NCBI RefSeq assembly: GCF_003268635.1
Contig: NZ_CP029639.1
Location: 4,909,501-4,973,500, forward strand
Length of the DNA stretch: 64,000 nucleotides
Direction of reading: 5' to 3'
From: Paenibacillus sp. DCT19
GTDB taxonomy: Bacteria > Bacillota > Bacilli > Paenibacillales > Paenibacillaceae
Position 1 is the first letter of the stretch. Every line of letters begins with the position of its first letter. The position numbers were made by a program, and so were the translations under genes. Below are positions 1-9,110 of the stretch, piece after piece. Below the pieces are notes generated by a model. That model had not been told where the DNA came from and searched no databases. It saw only the letters and a program-made list of their open reading frames with translations.

Positions 1-64
1 TTACAAATCCTATTAATTTATTTCTATCTTCTTCCAAAAAATACTCACCTTTTTCCTTTCTCAT
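1..64 (-). CDS. possible start of an unidentified gene downstream of hamB (partial)
   Basis: An ATG at 64 on the minus strand opens a frame of 21 codons (MRKEKGEYFLEEDRNK...) that stays open to the window edge. It lies 54 bp after the hamB stop, and a GAGTTGGA stretch just upstream could serve as a weak ribosome binding site. It could be a third gene of the defence operon or a chance frame. The piece is too short to identify. Confidence 0.3.
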   Translation of the reverse strand, partial: MRKEKGEYFLEEDRNKLIGFV

Positions 65-117
65 TTCCAACTCACTTAGTTCATTTATTTTTTAAGTTAT
101 CTCTCTATAATTAACAT

Positions 118-2688
118 CTATAGTAACATCATCGCTTCATCATATTCTGGTGTTCCATTGATTAATTGATTAATCAGTTTCTTCTTGTCAATTGAGATTA
201 TCTTCCCGTCCTTAATATTAAATACATCCTTATAATTTTTCAGTAATGTTGAAGAAACATGACGAGAAAACCCCATATTTTGCAAATATATTGCCACTGT
301 ATCCCTAGTCCCATACTCCAAAAAAATGTTCCAGTTTGTACCCGCTTTATTTTCACCAAGCACTGCTACCAAAAGTGCATGATAGTTATTGAAGTATTTC
401 TCCAACTTATATCTCACAACATTTTCAATATCTGATATCAAGTTATTAATTATTTTATTAATATGTCGTTTACTTTTATCGTATGGTTCAAATATTGGAG
501 TATTGTTCTCATAAAACATTAATTTTTTATTATTCGTTTCATAATAATACAATGCTGAACTAATCATCTCACTTAAACTTAGTCCATTAATCCATTGGTT
601 AACTAAAAGGGCATAATATTTCAAAGAATTTTTGTTAGCTATATCGTTTTTACTTTCGTTCAATCCCCAATTGTATTTATCATGTAAAAGTTCTAAGGCA
701 GCAATACAATTGTTGTAATTAATCTCACTTGGAAGTTGAATTTTTTCTTCATATGGTTGAGACCTAACTATAAATTCGTAGACGTTATTCTGTTGTCTAA
801 CCATAATCGATTGATTATTGTTTAGCACTTCGAAGGGCACCGTTAGACCCTTTATACTCTCTTGAGCCTTAGAAAGTACATCCATTTGACCATCTTTGTA
901 CAATTTGTTAATAACCGGACTTTTATATTCATCATTTTGTCCCAATGAATCAATGCTTATAATGTTGGCTATATATTTAAGTACTTCTTTTTCTGCTTCT
1001 GGAGAGTCAATTTGTTTTTCTGACAATAGCTGCTCTATATTCTTTTGATTCTTATCTAATTGATGAGTAACATTCACTTGCAAGTTGGTAGTTGATTCAC
1101 CATCTAAAACCTTTAAATTTTTCCAATCTTTATTTTCTTCCCTAATACAAAATACGTTACCAAATAACTCGTAATTTAACCTTCCAGCTCTACCAGCTAA
1201 ATTCCAAAAATCAATTTTTGACATAATGGCTTTATGTTTTTTATTATTTAAAATAAAGATATTCTTAGCTGGCAAATTCACCCCTTCTAACAACGTAGAG
1301 GTACAGAATAGATACTTTATCTTACCTTCCTTAAAGAGTTTCTCCACTTTATTTCTAATAACTTGTGGCAAATTTCCGAAATGAAATGCTACTCCAAATT
1401 CTAAACACTCAGCTAGATAATAATCGCTATGAATCATTTTTCTAATTTCCAAAATCAAATTATCCAATTGAGTATTCTTATTTTTCTCTGAATCTAAGGT
1501 GTTTTTTCTCAGATAATCGACGAAAGCTTTTGCTTTGTTAATTGTATTCTCAACTGAATTACAATAAATAACATTTGATGTTGATTTACCAATACAGTAA
1601 ATGATTTCGTTTGATGTAGAATATTTTTCAACAGATATATCTTCGAAATTGTATTTTGTACCATCATTATAGTAACTAACTCTCCCTAGTAGCAGATCAA
1701 CAAAGAAAAGATTCTGTGTGACAGGAGATTCTATTGTGCTAAAAGTCTTCCTACTAGATTTTTGAAACAATTCTAAAAAAGCTTCTGGATTTGAGACATT
1801 GGGCGAAGCAAAGTAAATTTTCAATTCTTTATATTTCTTTAAGCTTTTCTCTATTGATAAATACATTGTAATACTTCTGTAGTCTTTTTCAGCTGCTAGC
1901 TTATGTGCTTCATCTACAAACAAGTAATTTATAACGGGGTTTTCTTTGTTAGATATGTAGCTAAGTAGTCTTTCTGGTGTCATTACAAAAATGTATCGTT
2001 TTGAAATTTCTTCTTGATTATTATCATTAACAGTAGAGTTAGTTATAACTGTGTAATCAAAATCTTCTAATAAGTTTTTCAATTCAACTTTAATCTCAAA
2101 TGAAAATTGATTTATTAATGCTCTAGTAGGTACCACTACTACAAAATTCCCTAGGTCTCCTCCAGTTATTGTTTCACGTATGAAGGTCTTAAATATGAAT
2201 GATTTACCCATAGATGTAGGTCCAGAAAAACTATAAAAATTCGAGTCTTTTAATTGTTCAAACAACTGATATTGTGAATCAGTAAAAAATTGATCCTCAA
2301 CACCTGGAATCCTCTGTATTTCTTTTTTCACAACTTTTTCTATCTCCCTTACAAAAGGAAGCTCTACATTATGTTGCAAATTTTTTATAGCTGGGAAATT
2401 TCCTAACTTGGTCAAAATAGCGGTAGAATATGTTTTAAAGATAGGGGTATCTTTATAAGATGTACTTAAAGATGCAACTATCCTATAAGCAATATTCCTA
2501 TTACTATTAGAAGTAGAGTTTGATAGTATATCACTAAACCTTAATAAGTGAACTAATTGCTTTTCATCTATAGGAGAAGGGTTGTCAATTAATAATTCTG
2601 TCGATACAATATTTTTCAATAAAATTTTATATAACTGATTAAAATAATCATCTAATAATACGTCTTTAGAGAGATCATCAAAAATCAT
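118..2688 (-). CDS. hamB: Hachiman anti-phage protein HamB, superfamily 2 helicase
   Basis: An 856-residue DEAD/DEAH-box helicase of the Ski2-like type. Visible motifs are Walker A GPTSMGKS (about residues 156-163), PTRAL (about 187-191), TPERLL (about 237), the DEAH box VDEAH (258-262), motif V TSTLLEGVNLPAKN (about 463-476) and motif VI NLAGRAGR (496-503). The start overlaps the end of hamA by 11 bp and has GGAGG upstream, so translation is probably coupled. In Hachiman systems the helicase surveys DNA and controls the HamA nuclease. Assignment rests on the motifs plus the hamA partner. AT-rich codon use unlike the genes after 4000 suggests transfer. Confidence 0.88.
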   Translation of the reverse strand: MIFDDLSKDVLLDDYFNQLYKILLKNIVSTELLIDNPSPIDEKQLVHLLRFSDILSNSTSNSNRNIAYRIVASLSTSYKDTPIFKTYSTAILTKLGNFPAIKNLQHNVELPFVREIEKVVKKEIQRIPGVEDQFFTDSQYQLFEQLKDSNFYSFSGPTSMGKSFIFKTFIRETITGGDLGNFVVVVPTRALINQFSFEIKVELKNLLEDFDYTVITNSTVNDNNQEEISKRYIFVMTPERLLSYISNKENPVINYLFVDEAHKLAAEKDYRSITMYLSIEKSLKKYKELKIYFASPNVSNPEAFLELFQKSSRKTFSTIESPVTQNLFFVDLLLGRVSYYNDGTKYNFEDISVEKYSTSNEIIYCIGKSTSNVIYCNSVENTINKAKAFVDYLRKNTLDSEKNKNTQLDNLILEIRKMIHSDYYLAECLEFGVAFHFGNLPQVIRNKVEKLFKEGKIKYLFCTSTLLEGVNLPAKNIFILNNKKHKAIMSKIDFWNLAGRAGRLNYELFGNVFCIREENKDWKNLKVLDGESTTNLQVNVTHQLDKNQKNIEQLLSEKQIDSPEAEKEVLKYIANIISIDSLGQNDEYKSPVINKLYKDGQMDVLSKAQESIKGLTVPFEVLNNNQSIMVRQQNNVYEFIVRSQPYEEKIQLPSEINYNNCIAALELLHDKYNWGLNESKNDIANKNSLKYYALLVNQWINGLSLSEMISSALYYYETNNKKLMFYENNTPIFEPYDKSKRHINKIINNLISDIENVVRYKLEKYFNNYHALLVAVLGENKAGTNWNIFLEYGTRDTVAIYLQNMGFSRHVSSTLLKNYKDVFNIKDGKIISIDKKKLINQLINGTPEYDEAMMLL

Positions 2689-3592
2689 TGTTGGCCTCCA
2701 TTAAGTTTTTTATAATTCTCTTTCTAGTATCGCTTATTCCGACAAATGGGAACGCATAAACATAAAACGATATCCCATGTAAGTTATACTCCTTAATTTT
2801 CTTTTGTATATATCCATATTGACTTTCTACCTCAGATTTTATTTTTGAACGTACCAACTTTCTAAATTCTGAATTACTTAATTTTCGGGACTCTTCATCA
2901 ATAGAAACCTCGAATCCCACAAATATGCCAAAAGCATTATCCTTAAATATTTCTTCTTCTCTAGCACTTGGGAATATGATCTTTTTTAAAATTTCATATA
3001 AATTTGGTGAGATACTCTCTCTTTCCAAATGTGTATTTAGTAATTTTATTTCATCACGAATATTATTTGTGCCTCTATTCAGAAAATCATTTATGGAACC
3101 AAATGCATCATACAGTGCTCTTTGTAGGGATTTTTCAAGTTTAGATTCGCCAAAGATCAATTGATATTTATTATGATCTATTTGTAAAATATGAACTCCA
3201 TCAGATCCTTTTACATAGTCATTAGGGGACGTTTTTAGCTCCATTTTTGTAAATATTTTCGGAGCACGTAGATGGGACTCCAAGAAACAGTAAAGCAAAA
3301 CTTCTCCTAACTCGCCGTCATTATTTTCCCATTTACGCAATTTCTGAATTGCTTTAACGTATATACCTTTATTATTTTTATATACTTCTAGTTCCTTTCT
3401 AGATAAGCAATATGTCACAATACAATCAAACAATTTGTCCACTAGTTCTGAATAAACAAAAGTATTATTTTCAATTTTCAGAGTATGAAGATTCACTTTG
3501 GTATTCAAGCCGTCCAATTCGAAACTTTTAATTTCATGATAGAATAAGTCTAAGAAGTTATCATCAATATAAGGATTGAAATCATTTAGCAA
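2678..3592 (-). CDS. hamA: Hachiman anti-phage protein HamA (DUF1837), PD-(D/E)XK-type nuclease
   Basis: A 304-residue protein with the DUF1837/HamA layout. The sequence shows GELGEVLLYCFLE (about residues 93-105), then KGSDGVH (128-134) and FGESKLE (147-153). These match the acidic residues and E-x-K of a PD-(D/E)XK nuclease core: a Glu near 97, Asp131, Glu149 and Lys151. Translation starts at TTG 3592, 8 nt after GGAGGT. The gene directly precedes and overlaps hamB, the fixed order of Hachiman. HamA is the nuclease effector of the complex; its exact mode of action is taken from the family, not from this sequence. Confidence 0.88.
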   Translation of the reverse strand: MLNDFNPYIDDNFLDLFYHEIKSFELDGLNTKVNLHTLKIENNTFVYSELVDKLFDCIVTYCLSRKELEVYKNNKGIYVKAIQKLRKWENNDGELGEVLLYCFLESHLRAPKIFTKMELKTSPNDYVKGSDGVHILQIDHNKYQLIFGESKLEKSLQRALYDAFGSINDFLNRGTNNIRDEIKLLNTHLERESISPNLYEILKKIIFPSAREEEIFKDNAFGIFVGFEVSIDEESRKLSNSEFRKLVRSKIKSEVESQYGYIQKKIKEYNLHGISFYVYAFPFVGISDTRKRIIKNLMEANNDF

Positions 3593-3901
3593 TTATAATT
3601 ACCTCCACAGTGCCTCTGTAGGAATTTTGATTAAATAGTCCTATTTTCAGAATGACTATTTTACAACATTCGCCAAATATATCCACATCCCTCCTTTGTA
3701 CCCATTTTTCTAATGAAAATTCTTTCTCAAAAAATCTCTTTTAATCCTATTTATTTTATGGATAATCCCTAAGTCTAGCATTATTACAAAACATATATAG
3801 GTGTTACAGTGAAGCATTTTAAGCATGTTCTATTAGAAACAAAGGTACAATAATTTATGCCAAGGTTCGGGATTAAGTTTTTTTGAAATCTTCTTGTTTC
3901 A

Positions 3902-3956
3902 CAAAAAAATGGACAAGCTCTCATTTATCACAGTAGGAAAAATGAGCTACTTATCC
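3902..3956 (-). terminator. rho-independent terminator after the ABC-2 exporter operon
   Basis: On the minus strand an imperfect stem (arms about 3911-3926 and 3940-3956, core AAATGAG/CTCATTT) is followed by a T-rich run at 3910-3902. It sits 85 bp past the permease stop at 4042 and before hamA, so it isolates the exporter from the defence genes. The remaining intergenic DNA, 3593-3900 and 3957-4041, shows no convincing gene. Confidence 0.55.
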
Positions 3957-4041
3957 AAATTAAAACATAACAATTAATTAATAAACTAGAAGTAATCCAT
4001 ACAAATTTCATTTTTTATTTGTAGCCTACTTCCCCACTCCA

Positions 4042-4835
4042 CTACCCACCCGCACCTTGATACCTATTCACACTCGACATCCATATCCGATAACCAAGGA
4101 AATAACATAGCGGGCCCATTATAGGTACAAGCCACATCGTCCACGACGATAGAAGCGCGGTCTCCTTCGTCAGCAGAAATGCAGCCGGATAGAAATTGAT
4201 AAATGCAAAAGGAATGACAAACGTTAACAGCACTTGGATGAAGGTACCGAATACCGGAAGTGGGTACGATACGAACTCCTTAAATTTGAAAAATAAGGTG
4301 AACAGGAAGTTTGTTTTGACCCATACAAAGGATACAGCCCCGATCACGGACATAAAGCCCGCCTGAATCATGGCACCGCCAATAATGCAGAGGATCAGGT
4401 ACACCACTTCCACCCAACTCAGGCTCAAGTTTAACTTAAACAGCGCCCACAGCAACACTGATCCCGAGATCGCCACATGCGCAAGGTAGCCCAGGTTAAA
4501 CCCTCGGCATACGATGTAAAGATACGGATTCACAGGTTTAATCAGGATTGAATCAAACGTCCCATTCTTGACCTGACTCTCCAGCTCACGCATTTGTACA
4601 AATGAAAACGACGCGCCGAGTGCGTAAGTGAACAGCCCCAGACTATATAAGAGCGCAATTTCAGGCCAAGACCAACCTGCCAATGTATCGAATTTACGTA
4701 GGAACAGCCAAATAATAATATAATCGCCAGTATAGTTGATGATTTGCGCAATTACGGCAAGCAGGAAGTCCCGCGATATTCCATTCGTTCTTTGGTTAAC
4801 AAATAGACTAATTTCCCGAACAATTTGAAAGTCAT
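4042..4835 (-). CDS. ABC-2 type exporter permease, second subunit, frameshifted in this sequence
   Basis: A hydrophobic permease of the ABC-2 class with about six membrane segments. It includes the family's loop near the first third (FDSILIKPVNPYLY). The 213-codon frame ending at 4042 lacks the usual first 50 residues. Those are found in another frame from ATG 4835, preceded by GAGAGG: MTFKLFGKLVYLLTKERMEY and then RG. Adding one G to the GGG run (4770-4772 on the plus strand as CCC) joins both into 264 residues with no stop and restores GDYIIIWLFLRKFDTLAGW. It follows the first permease by 20 bp and pairs with it as a heterodimeric channel. Confidence 0.8.
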
Positions 4836-4854
4836 TTAGATCAGCCTCTCTACT

Positions 4855-5643
4855 TTATCCACCTTGTACAACCAGACGTTTGATCGCTCTATTCCATAAC
4901 CAGCACACGAGGATCGTAAGTCCAGCAATCCATGCCAGACCTGTAAGAATCAACATCGATATTTCTTGAAGTGGGATTGCTCCCAAATAAACTGCAGCAG
5001 GAAGATATCCCAAATATAAGAAGGGTAGTATCTTGGTCACGGTCACCCACGAATCCGGAAAGAACCACAAGGGTAAAAAAGAACCCGAGAAGATGGTAAT
5101 AAGACCGCCCAACATCCAGTTCAGTGCAAAATGATTCATTAGCCAGAATGCCAGTAAAGATATGAGATACCCTAACAAGAAAGAGATCGCCAAGGCCAAT
5201 AGCAACGCAATCAAGAATAATAACAGATGGGTCGCAGAAGCTGGCGGAAGAAAACCGAAAAACACCCATGCAATGAGTAATGAAGGAATGGAGGTGAAGA
5301 GCAACTGGTACACCGAATTTCCCAGTCCTTCTGATAATAGGTGAAGCGGATAAGACATCGGTTTGATCAGTTCAGAAGCTATGGAGCCTGTTTTGAGACT
5401 GTTATCTACCTTGGAACTAATGCCAGTTAGCAGTAAGGCCGCCAGAAGTGTGTTGATAATGCTATATGTAATCATCTGCTCTACACCGATGCCTTCAATG
5501 GTTCCATTCCCTAATACGGCCTTCCATATTTCAGTCAGAATCAGAATAGCAACGAAATTCCCTAACAATCTTAACCATACTTCAGAACGATACGAAAGTT
5601 GATTGGAGAATGTTTTTACCCCGAACATAATGTACGTTTTCAA
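4855..5643 (-). CDS. ABC-2 type exporter permease, first subunit
   Basis: A 262-residue integral membrane protein with about six hydrophobic segments and the ABC-2 family look (LRLLGNFVAILILTEIWKAV near the N-terminus, FLPLWFFPDSW around residue 180). It starts at TTG 5643, with GGAGAG 7 nt upstream, immediately after the ATPase gene stop at 5646. It belongs to an ATPase-permease-permease operon. The substrate is unknown; related sets export antibiotics or lipids. Confidence 0.8.
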   Translation of the reverse strand: MKTYIMFGVKTFSNQLSYRSEVWLRLLGNFVAILILTEIWKAVLGNGTIEGIGVEQMITYSIINTLLAALLLTGISSKVDNSLKTGSIASELIKPMSYPLHLLSEGLGNSVYQLLFTSIPSLLIAWVFFGFLPPASATHLLLFLIALLLALAISFLLGYLISLLAFWLMNHFALNWMLGGLITIFSGSFLPLWFFPDSWVTVTKILPFLYLGYLPAAVYLGAIPLQEISMLILTGLAWIAGLTILVCWLWNRAIKRLVVQGG

Positions 5644-5645
5644 CC

Positions 5646-6662
5646 TTAGGCTCTCCTCTCACTCGCATTCGCTCGATCTTCTTCCTCCAGCTTCTTATAC
5701 AGCTTTCGAATGACTGAATCGATATCAACGCTTTCAATCGAGGCATCTTCAACGGCATGTTCACGTGCGATCTGATTCACGCAATCAAATACCGTTCTGT
5801 CGCTTTTTTCAAACAAATACGTTTTCCTTAATCCCTCGTTCTTCATTAGTTGCATGCCGGGAATTTCGATTGCTCCAGGCTCTTCCCGGAAGTCAATGAT
5901 CACCTGACGCTGGTCACCAAGCGTTCTTCGTAGTTGTTCCACAGATCCGTCGTACACCATATTGCCTTTGTTCACAACAATCATCCGGCGACAGATCTCT
6001 TCGATATCCTTCATGTCATGTGTCGTCAGTACGATGGAGACTTTTTTCTCCTTATTAATCATTCTTAGAAATTCTCGGATCTGTTCTTTGGCCATGACAT
6101 CTAGACCTATTGTCGGTTCGTCCAAGAATAAAATTCTAGGATCATGTAATAGAGCCATTGCGATCTCCACCCGCATTCTCTGCCCCAAACTTAATTGCCG
6201 GACTGGCTTCTCGATAAATGAGGATAACGATAGAAGTTCGGAATACATGGTGAGATTTCGGTGATACGTATCGTCTGATAGCTTGTATATGTATTTATGA
6301 AGATCGAAAGAATCCCGAACGGGAAGATCCCACCACAACTGACTTCGTTGTCCAAACACAACACCGATATGCTGCGAATTATGCTGTCTGTTCTCATGCG
6401 GGATCGACCCCAGCACGCTCAATTGCCCTGAAGTCGGAACCAATATACCCGTCATCATCTTGATCATGGTCGATTTACCCGCACCGTTTGGCCCTAGATA
6501 TCCTACTGCTTCTCCTTCCTCGATTGAAAATGAGATATTGCGTACAGCTACCTCTTCCGTATATTGCCTAGTGACCAAGCTTCTCAAGGAACCGATCAGT
6601 CCAGGGAATCGCTTGTATTGCCGATACACTTTCGTGATACCGCTTACATCAATAATACTCAT
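5646..6662 (-). CDS. ABC transporter ATP-binding protein (DrrA/NatA-like) of the ABC-2 exporter
   Basis: A 338-residue ATPase. Walker A is GPNGAGKST, the Q-loop region is VVFGQRSQLWWDLPV, the signature is LSLGQRMR, Walker B is ILFLDEPTIGLD and the switch His is in TTHDM. The FGQRSQLWWDLP stretch is typical of ATPases paired with this class of double permease. The gene heads the minus-strand operon with the two permeases. A TetR gene lies divergent 250 bp away and is the obvious candidate regulator. Confidence 0.87.
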   Translation of the reverse strand: MSIIDVSGITKVYRQYKRFPGLIGSLRSLVTRQYTEEVAVRNISFSIEEGEAVGYLGPNGAGKSTMIKMMTGILVPTSGQLSVLGSIPHENRQHNSQHIGVVFGQRSQLWWDLPVRDSFDLHKYIYKLSDDTYHRNLTMYSELLSLSSFIEKPVRQLSLGQRMRVEIAMALLHDPRILFLDEPTIGLDVMAKEQIREFLRMINKEKKVSIVLTTHDMKDIEEICRRMIVVNKGNMVYDGSVEQLRRTLGDQRQVIIDFREEPGAIEIPGMQLMKNEGLRKTYLFEKSDRTVFDCVNQIAREHAVEDASIESVDIDSVIRKLYKKLEEEDRANASERRA

Positions 6663-6912
6663 GAATCACACCTCGTCTGCTTCTTTAGGAGTCATGTAAC
6701 AGAACTCAATTTATTACAATTTTCACCAATCAACTCTTTAGAAACATGTTAGCTTTTTGCTTATGAAATAAGTACCAACATTATTAGATTATTTTTCATA
6801 TCATAATTAGACATATGTTCTCAAGCACCTTATGAAGTTCCATTTGACAACCTCTCCAAAAAGGTCTAACCTAATAACGAATCATCCATTCACTATTAAG
6901 GAGTCGTTCCCG

Positions 6913-7524
6913 ATGGTGCAAGCCAAGAAAGACGAAGTTAGGAAAGAGATTGAATACGCGGCGCTCAAAGTTTTCTTTGAGAAAGGCTATGTGGATGCCA
7001 AAATGAGCGATATTGCGAATGAGATTAACATTTCCGTGGGTAATATCTATACCTATTTTAAGAATAAGAAGGATCTATTCTATGCAGTTGTGCCGCCAGA
7101 TCTGGTAGATTATCTGAAGAAAGTGCTGGTGGAGACGATTCACTTTGATAACCAAACCTTGTTCGAAGAAACGGATAGCGCGCGTAAGTCTGCACTGTTG
7201 CAGGAACAAGTGGATGTGTTACGGAAGTATCGGAATCAGATCGTTATTATCTTTGAGAAAAATAAAGGCACCATCTACACCAACGCCAAGAATGAACTTG
7301 TTGAGCTAATGATCGAGACCAAGAAGGCTTATCTCAAGAATCAATATAAACGGTATGAGATTGGCACCGAAGAAAACTTAATCTTGCTCGAGATTCTCGC
7401 CCACAACGTGATCGACATGAACCTGGACTTGTTAAAACGCGAGATGAGTGAGGACAGCCGCAAACAGATATTTGAAGCGTTGTATGTATACAGACTCTAC
7501 GGGATGAAGAGCTTGAACGAATAA
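6913..7524 (+). CDS. TetR/AcrR family transcriptional regulator
   Basis: About 203 residues with an N-terminal TetR helix-turn-helix (EIEYAALKVFFEKGYVDAKM, then NISVGNIYTYFKNKKDLF) and a divergent ligand-binding C-terminus. The start is placed at ATG 6913 because AAGGAG lies 9 nt upstream; an in-frame ATG at 6832 has no such site. It is divergent from the ABC-2 exporter operon and probably represses it, which is an inference from gene order. Confidence 0.85.
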   Translation: MVQAKKDEVRKEIEYAALKVFFEKGYVDAKMSDIANEINISVGNIYTYFKNKKDLFYAVVPPDLVDYLKKVLVETIHFDNQTLFEETDSARKSALLQEQVDVLRKYRNQIVIIFEKNKGTIYTNAKNELVELMIETKKAYLKNQYKRYEIGTEENLILLEILAHNVIDMNLDLLKREMSEDSRKQIFEALYVYRLYGMKSLNE

Positions 7525-7572
7525 CAGCCCCTGACCCGTCATCCCCTATGCATGAGTAGAAAACAATACAAA

Positions 7573-7614
7573 ACGTGCAGATTAGATCGATTTAACTTCA
7601 TCTAGTTTGCACGT
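7573..7614. terminator. hairpin after the TetR gene
   Basis: Arms ACGTGCAGATTAGA (7573-7586) and TCTAGTTTGCACGT (7601-7614) pair with two mismatches. There is no T-run on the plus strand, so termination of the tetR transcript is plausible but not proven. The rest of the 7525-7728 gap is AT-rich upstream DNA of the next gene. Confidence 0.35.
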
Positions 7615-7728
7615 AAAAAATCCATATCAGAAGTCACCCTATTTTTTTAACCCAAAAATGAATTAATAATTCACTTTTAACACATTCAAACCACATACAA
7701 ATACCCATAATTCAAGGAGAGACATCAC

Positions 7729-9063
7729 ATGAAACACAACATGAACACCGCTTATGCATTGAAAAACGTCAATCTGATCCACGGAGATGCGAACCGTAAT
7801 CTGCAAAAAAATATGACCCTTCTTGTCAATGAGCACGGACTAATTCAGGATATTGGTCAAGATCACGAGCTACCAATCCCAAGCCACTACACTACAATGG
7901 ATCTCTCAGGAAAATATGTGATGCCAGGGCTCATTAACGCACATGTGCATCTGTTTGCCGATGGGAAGCCGTTCAGTCTCTCGGTTAGTGAGGGGATGCT
8001 GCAGTTTGCCTATGATCGGATACTGAATACCACATTCGGTAGACGTATGTTGAAAAAAAGAATGAAACGCAACGCTCTCACCGCACTTCATGCGGGGGTA
8101 ACGACAATGCGCAGTGTGGGAGAATTCTTTTACACCGATGTTCAGCTTCGGGATGAAATTAATAACGGTGAATTTGTAGGCCCTAACCTACTTGTCTCGG
8201 GGTTCTTTTTGAGTGTGACGGGTGGGCATGGTGCTCCTTACCTGGCACTGGTGGGCGACTCGCCTTGGGAGGCACGAAGAAATGTACGAATTAATGTGAA
8301 GCACGGCGTCGATCTGATCAAAATCTGCGTCACAGGTGGTGTGACAGATGCCAAGATGGTTGGGGAGGCTGGTCGTCTACAGATGACGGTGGAAGAAGTT
8401 GCGGCGATCTGCGATGAAGCACACAAGATTGGTATGCGAGTTGCAGCCCATGTGGAAAGCACAGAAGGAGTTCGAGTTGCGTTGCAAGGTGGCGTCGATA
8501 CGATTGAACATGGCGCAGAGATGGACGATGAGATTATTCGTTTGTACCAAAATAACCCTAATGCTCTGGATGGTTACACCGCACTGATTCCAACTTTGCA
8601 AGCCGGTTACCCCTCCGCTTCATTGGATACAAGTGTGACCAAGGTTAGTCAAACGGTGAAGGAGAATTCCAGATTGGTCTATGATTCCATGCTCCAAAGT
8701 ATGAGACAAGCAGTTCAGAACAACATCACGGTTGGGATTGGCACGGATGCCGCAATGCCTTTCGTGACTCATTATGATATGTGGAGAGAGATGGATCATT
8801 ATATGAGACAGACCCACCTGAGCAACAAGCACGTTATTGACATGGTGACCCGTACAAATGCAAAAATTCTAGGCATTGACGCCGTTACAGGTACGCTGGA
8901 CATTGGCAAACAGGCTGATCTGATTGTGCTTGAACAGAATCCGTTAGAACAGATTGAAGCCTTGTCAGACATCTCGATGGTTATGGTCAAAGGCAATCTC
9001 ATTGATAAACCATCCTTGACGAGAATTCCAGAAGTTGACGCTGTTCTAGACTCTGTTTGGTGA
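7729..9063 (+). CDS. metal-dependent amidohydrolase family protein
   Basis: A 444-residue amidohydrolase-superfamily enzyme, close to the Xaa-Pro dipeptidase/imidazolonepropionase-like branch. It has the metal-binding motif NAHVH (about residues 70-74), a candidate bridging lysine in GVDLIKICVTGG, histidines in AAHVES and TIEHG, and the metal Asp in IGTDAAMP. AAGGAG stands upstream of ATG 7729. The substrate cannot be read from the sequence. It is a single gene, convergent with the guanidine operon, sharing a terminator with it. Confidence 0.8.
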   Translation: MKHNMNTAYALKNVNLIHGDANRNLQKNMTLLVNEHGLIQDIGQDHELPIPSHYTTMDLSGKYVMPGLINAHVHLFADGKPFSLSVSEGMLQFAYDRILNTTFGRRMLKKRMKRNALTALHAGVTTMRSVGEFFYTDVQLRDEINNGEFVGPNLLVSGFFLSVTGGHGAPYLALVGDSPWEARRNVRINVKHGVDLIKICVTGGVTDAKMVGEAGRLQMTVEEVAAICDEAHKIGMRVAAHVESTEGVRVALQGGVDTIEHGAEMDDEIIRLYQNNPNALDGYTALIPTLQAGYPSASLDTSVTKVSQTVKENSRLVYDSMLQSMRQAVQNNITVGIGTDAAMPFVTHYDMWREMDHYMRQTHLSNKHVIDMVTRTNAKILGIDAVTGTLDIGKQADLIVLEQNPLEQIEALSDISMVMVKGNLIDKPSLTRIPEVDAVLDSVW

Positions 9064-9069
9064 GTTATC

Positions 9070-9104
9070 GCAAAAAAAGACCCATAGACAATCCTATGGG
9101 TCTT
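9070..9104. terminator. bidirectional terminator between amidohydrolase gene and guanidine operon
   Basis: A perfect 10-bp stem (arms 9078-9087 and 9094-9103, AGACCCATAG) with a 6-nt loop. On the minus strand it is followed by a T7 run (9078-9072), ending the guanidine operon just after the allophanate hydrolase stop at 9111. It also lies directly behind the plus-strand amidohydrolase stop. Confidence 0.8.
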
Positions 9105-9110
9105 CTCATC

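Noticed and set aside
4542..4751. Small separate reading frame upstream of the second ABC-2 permease
   Set aside because: Its first residues come from the shifted frame of the permease. The conserved permease N-terminus explains the region once one G is restored.
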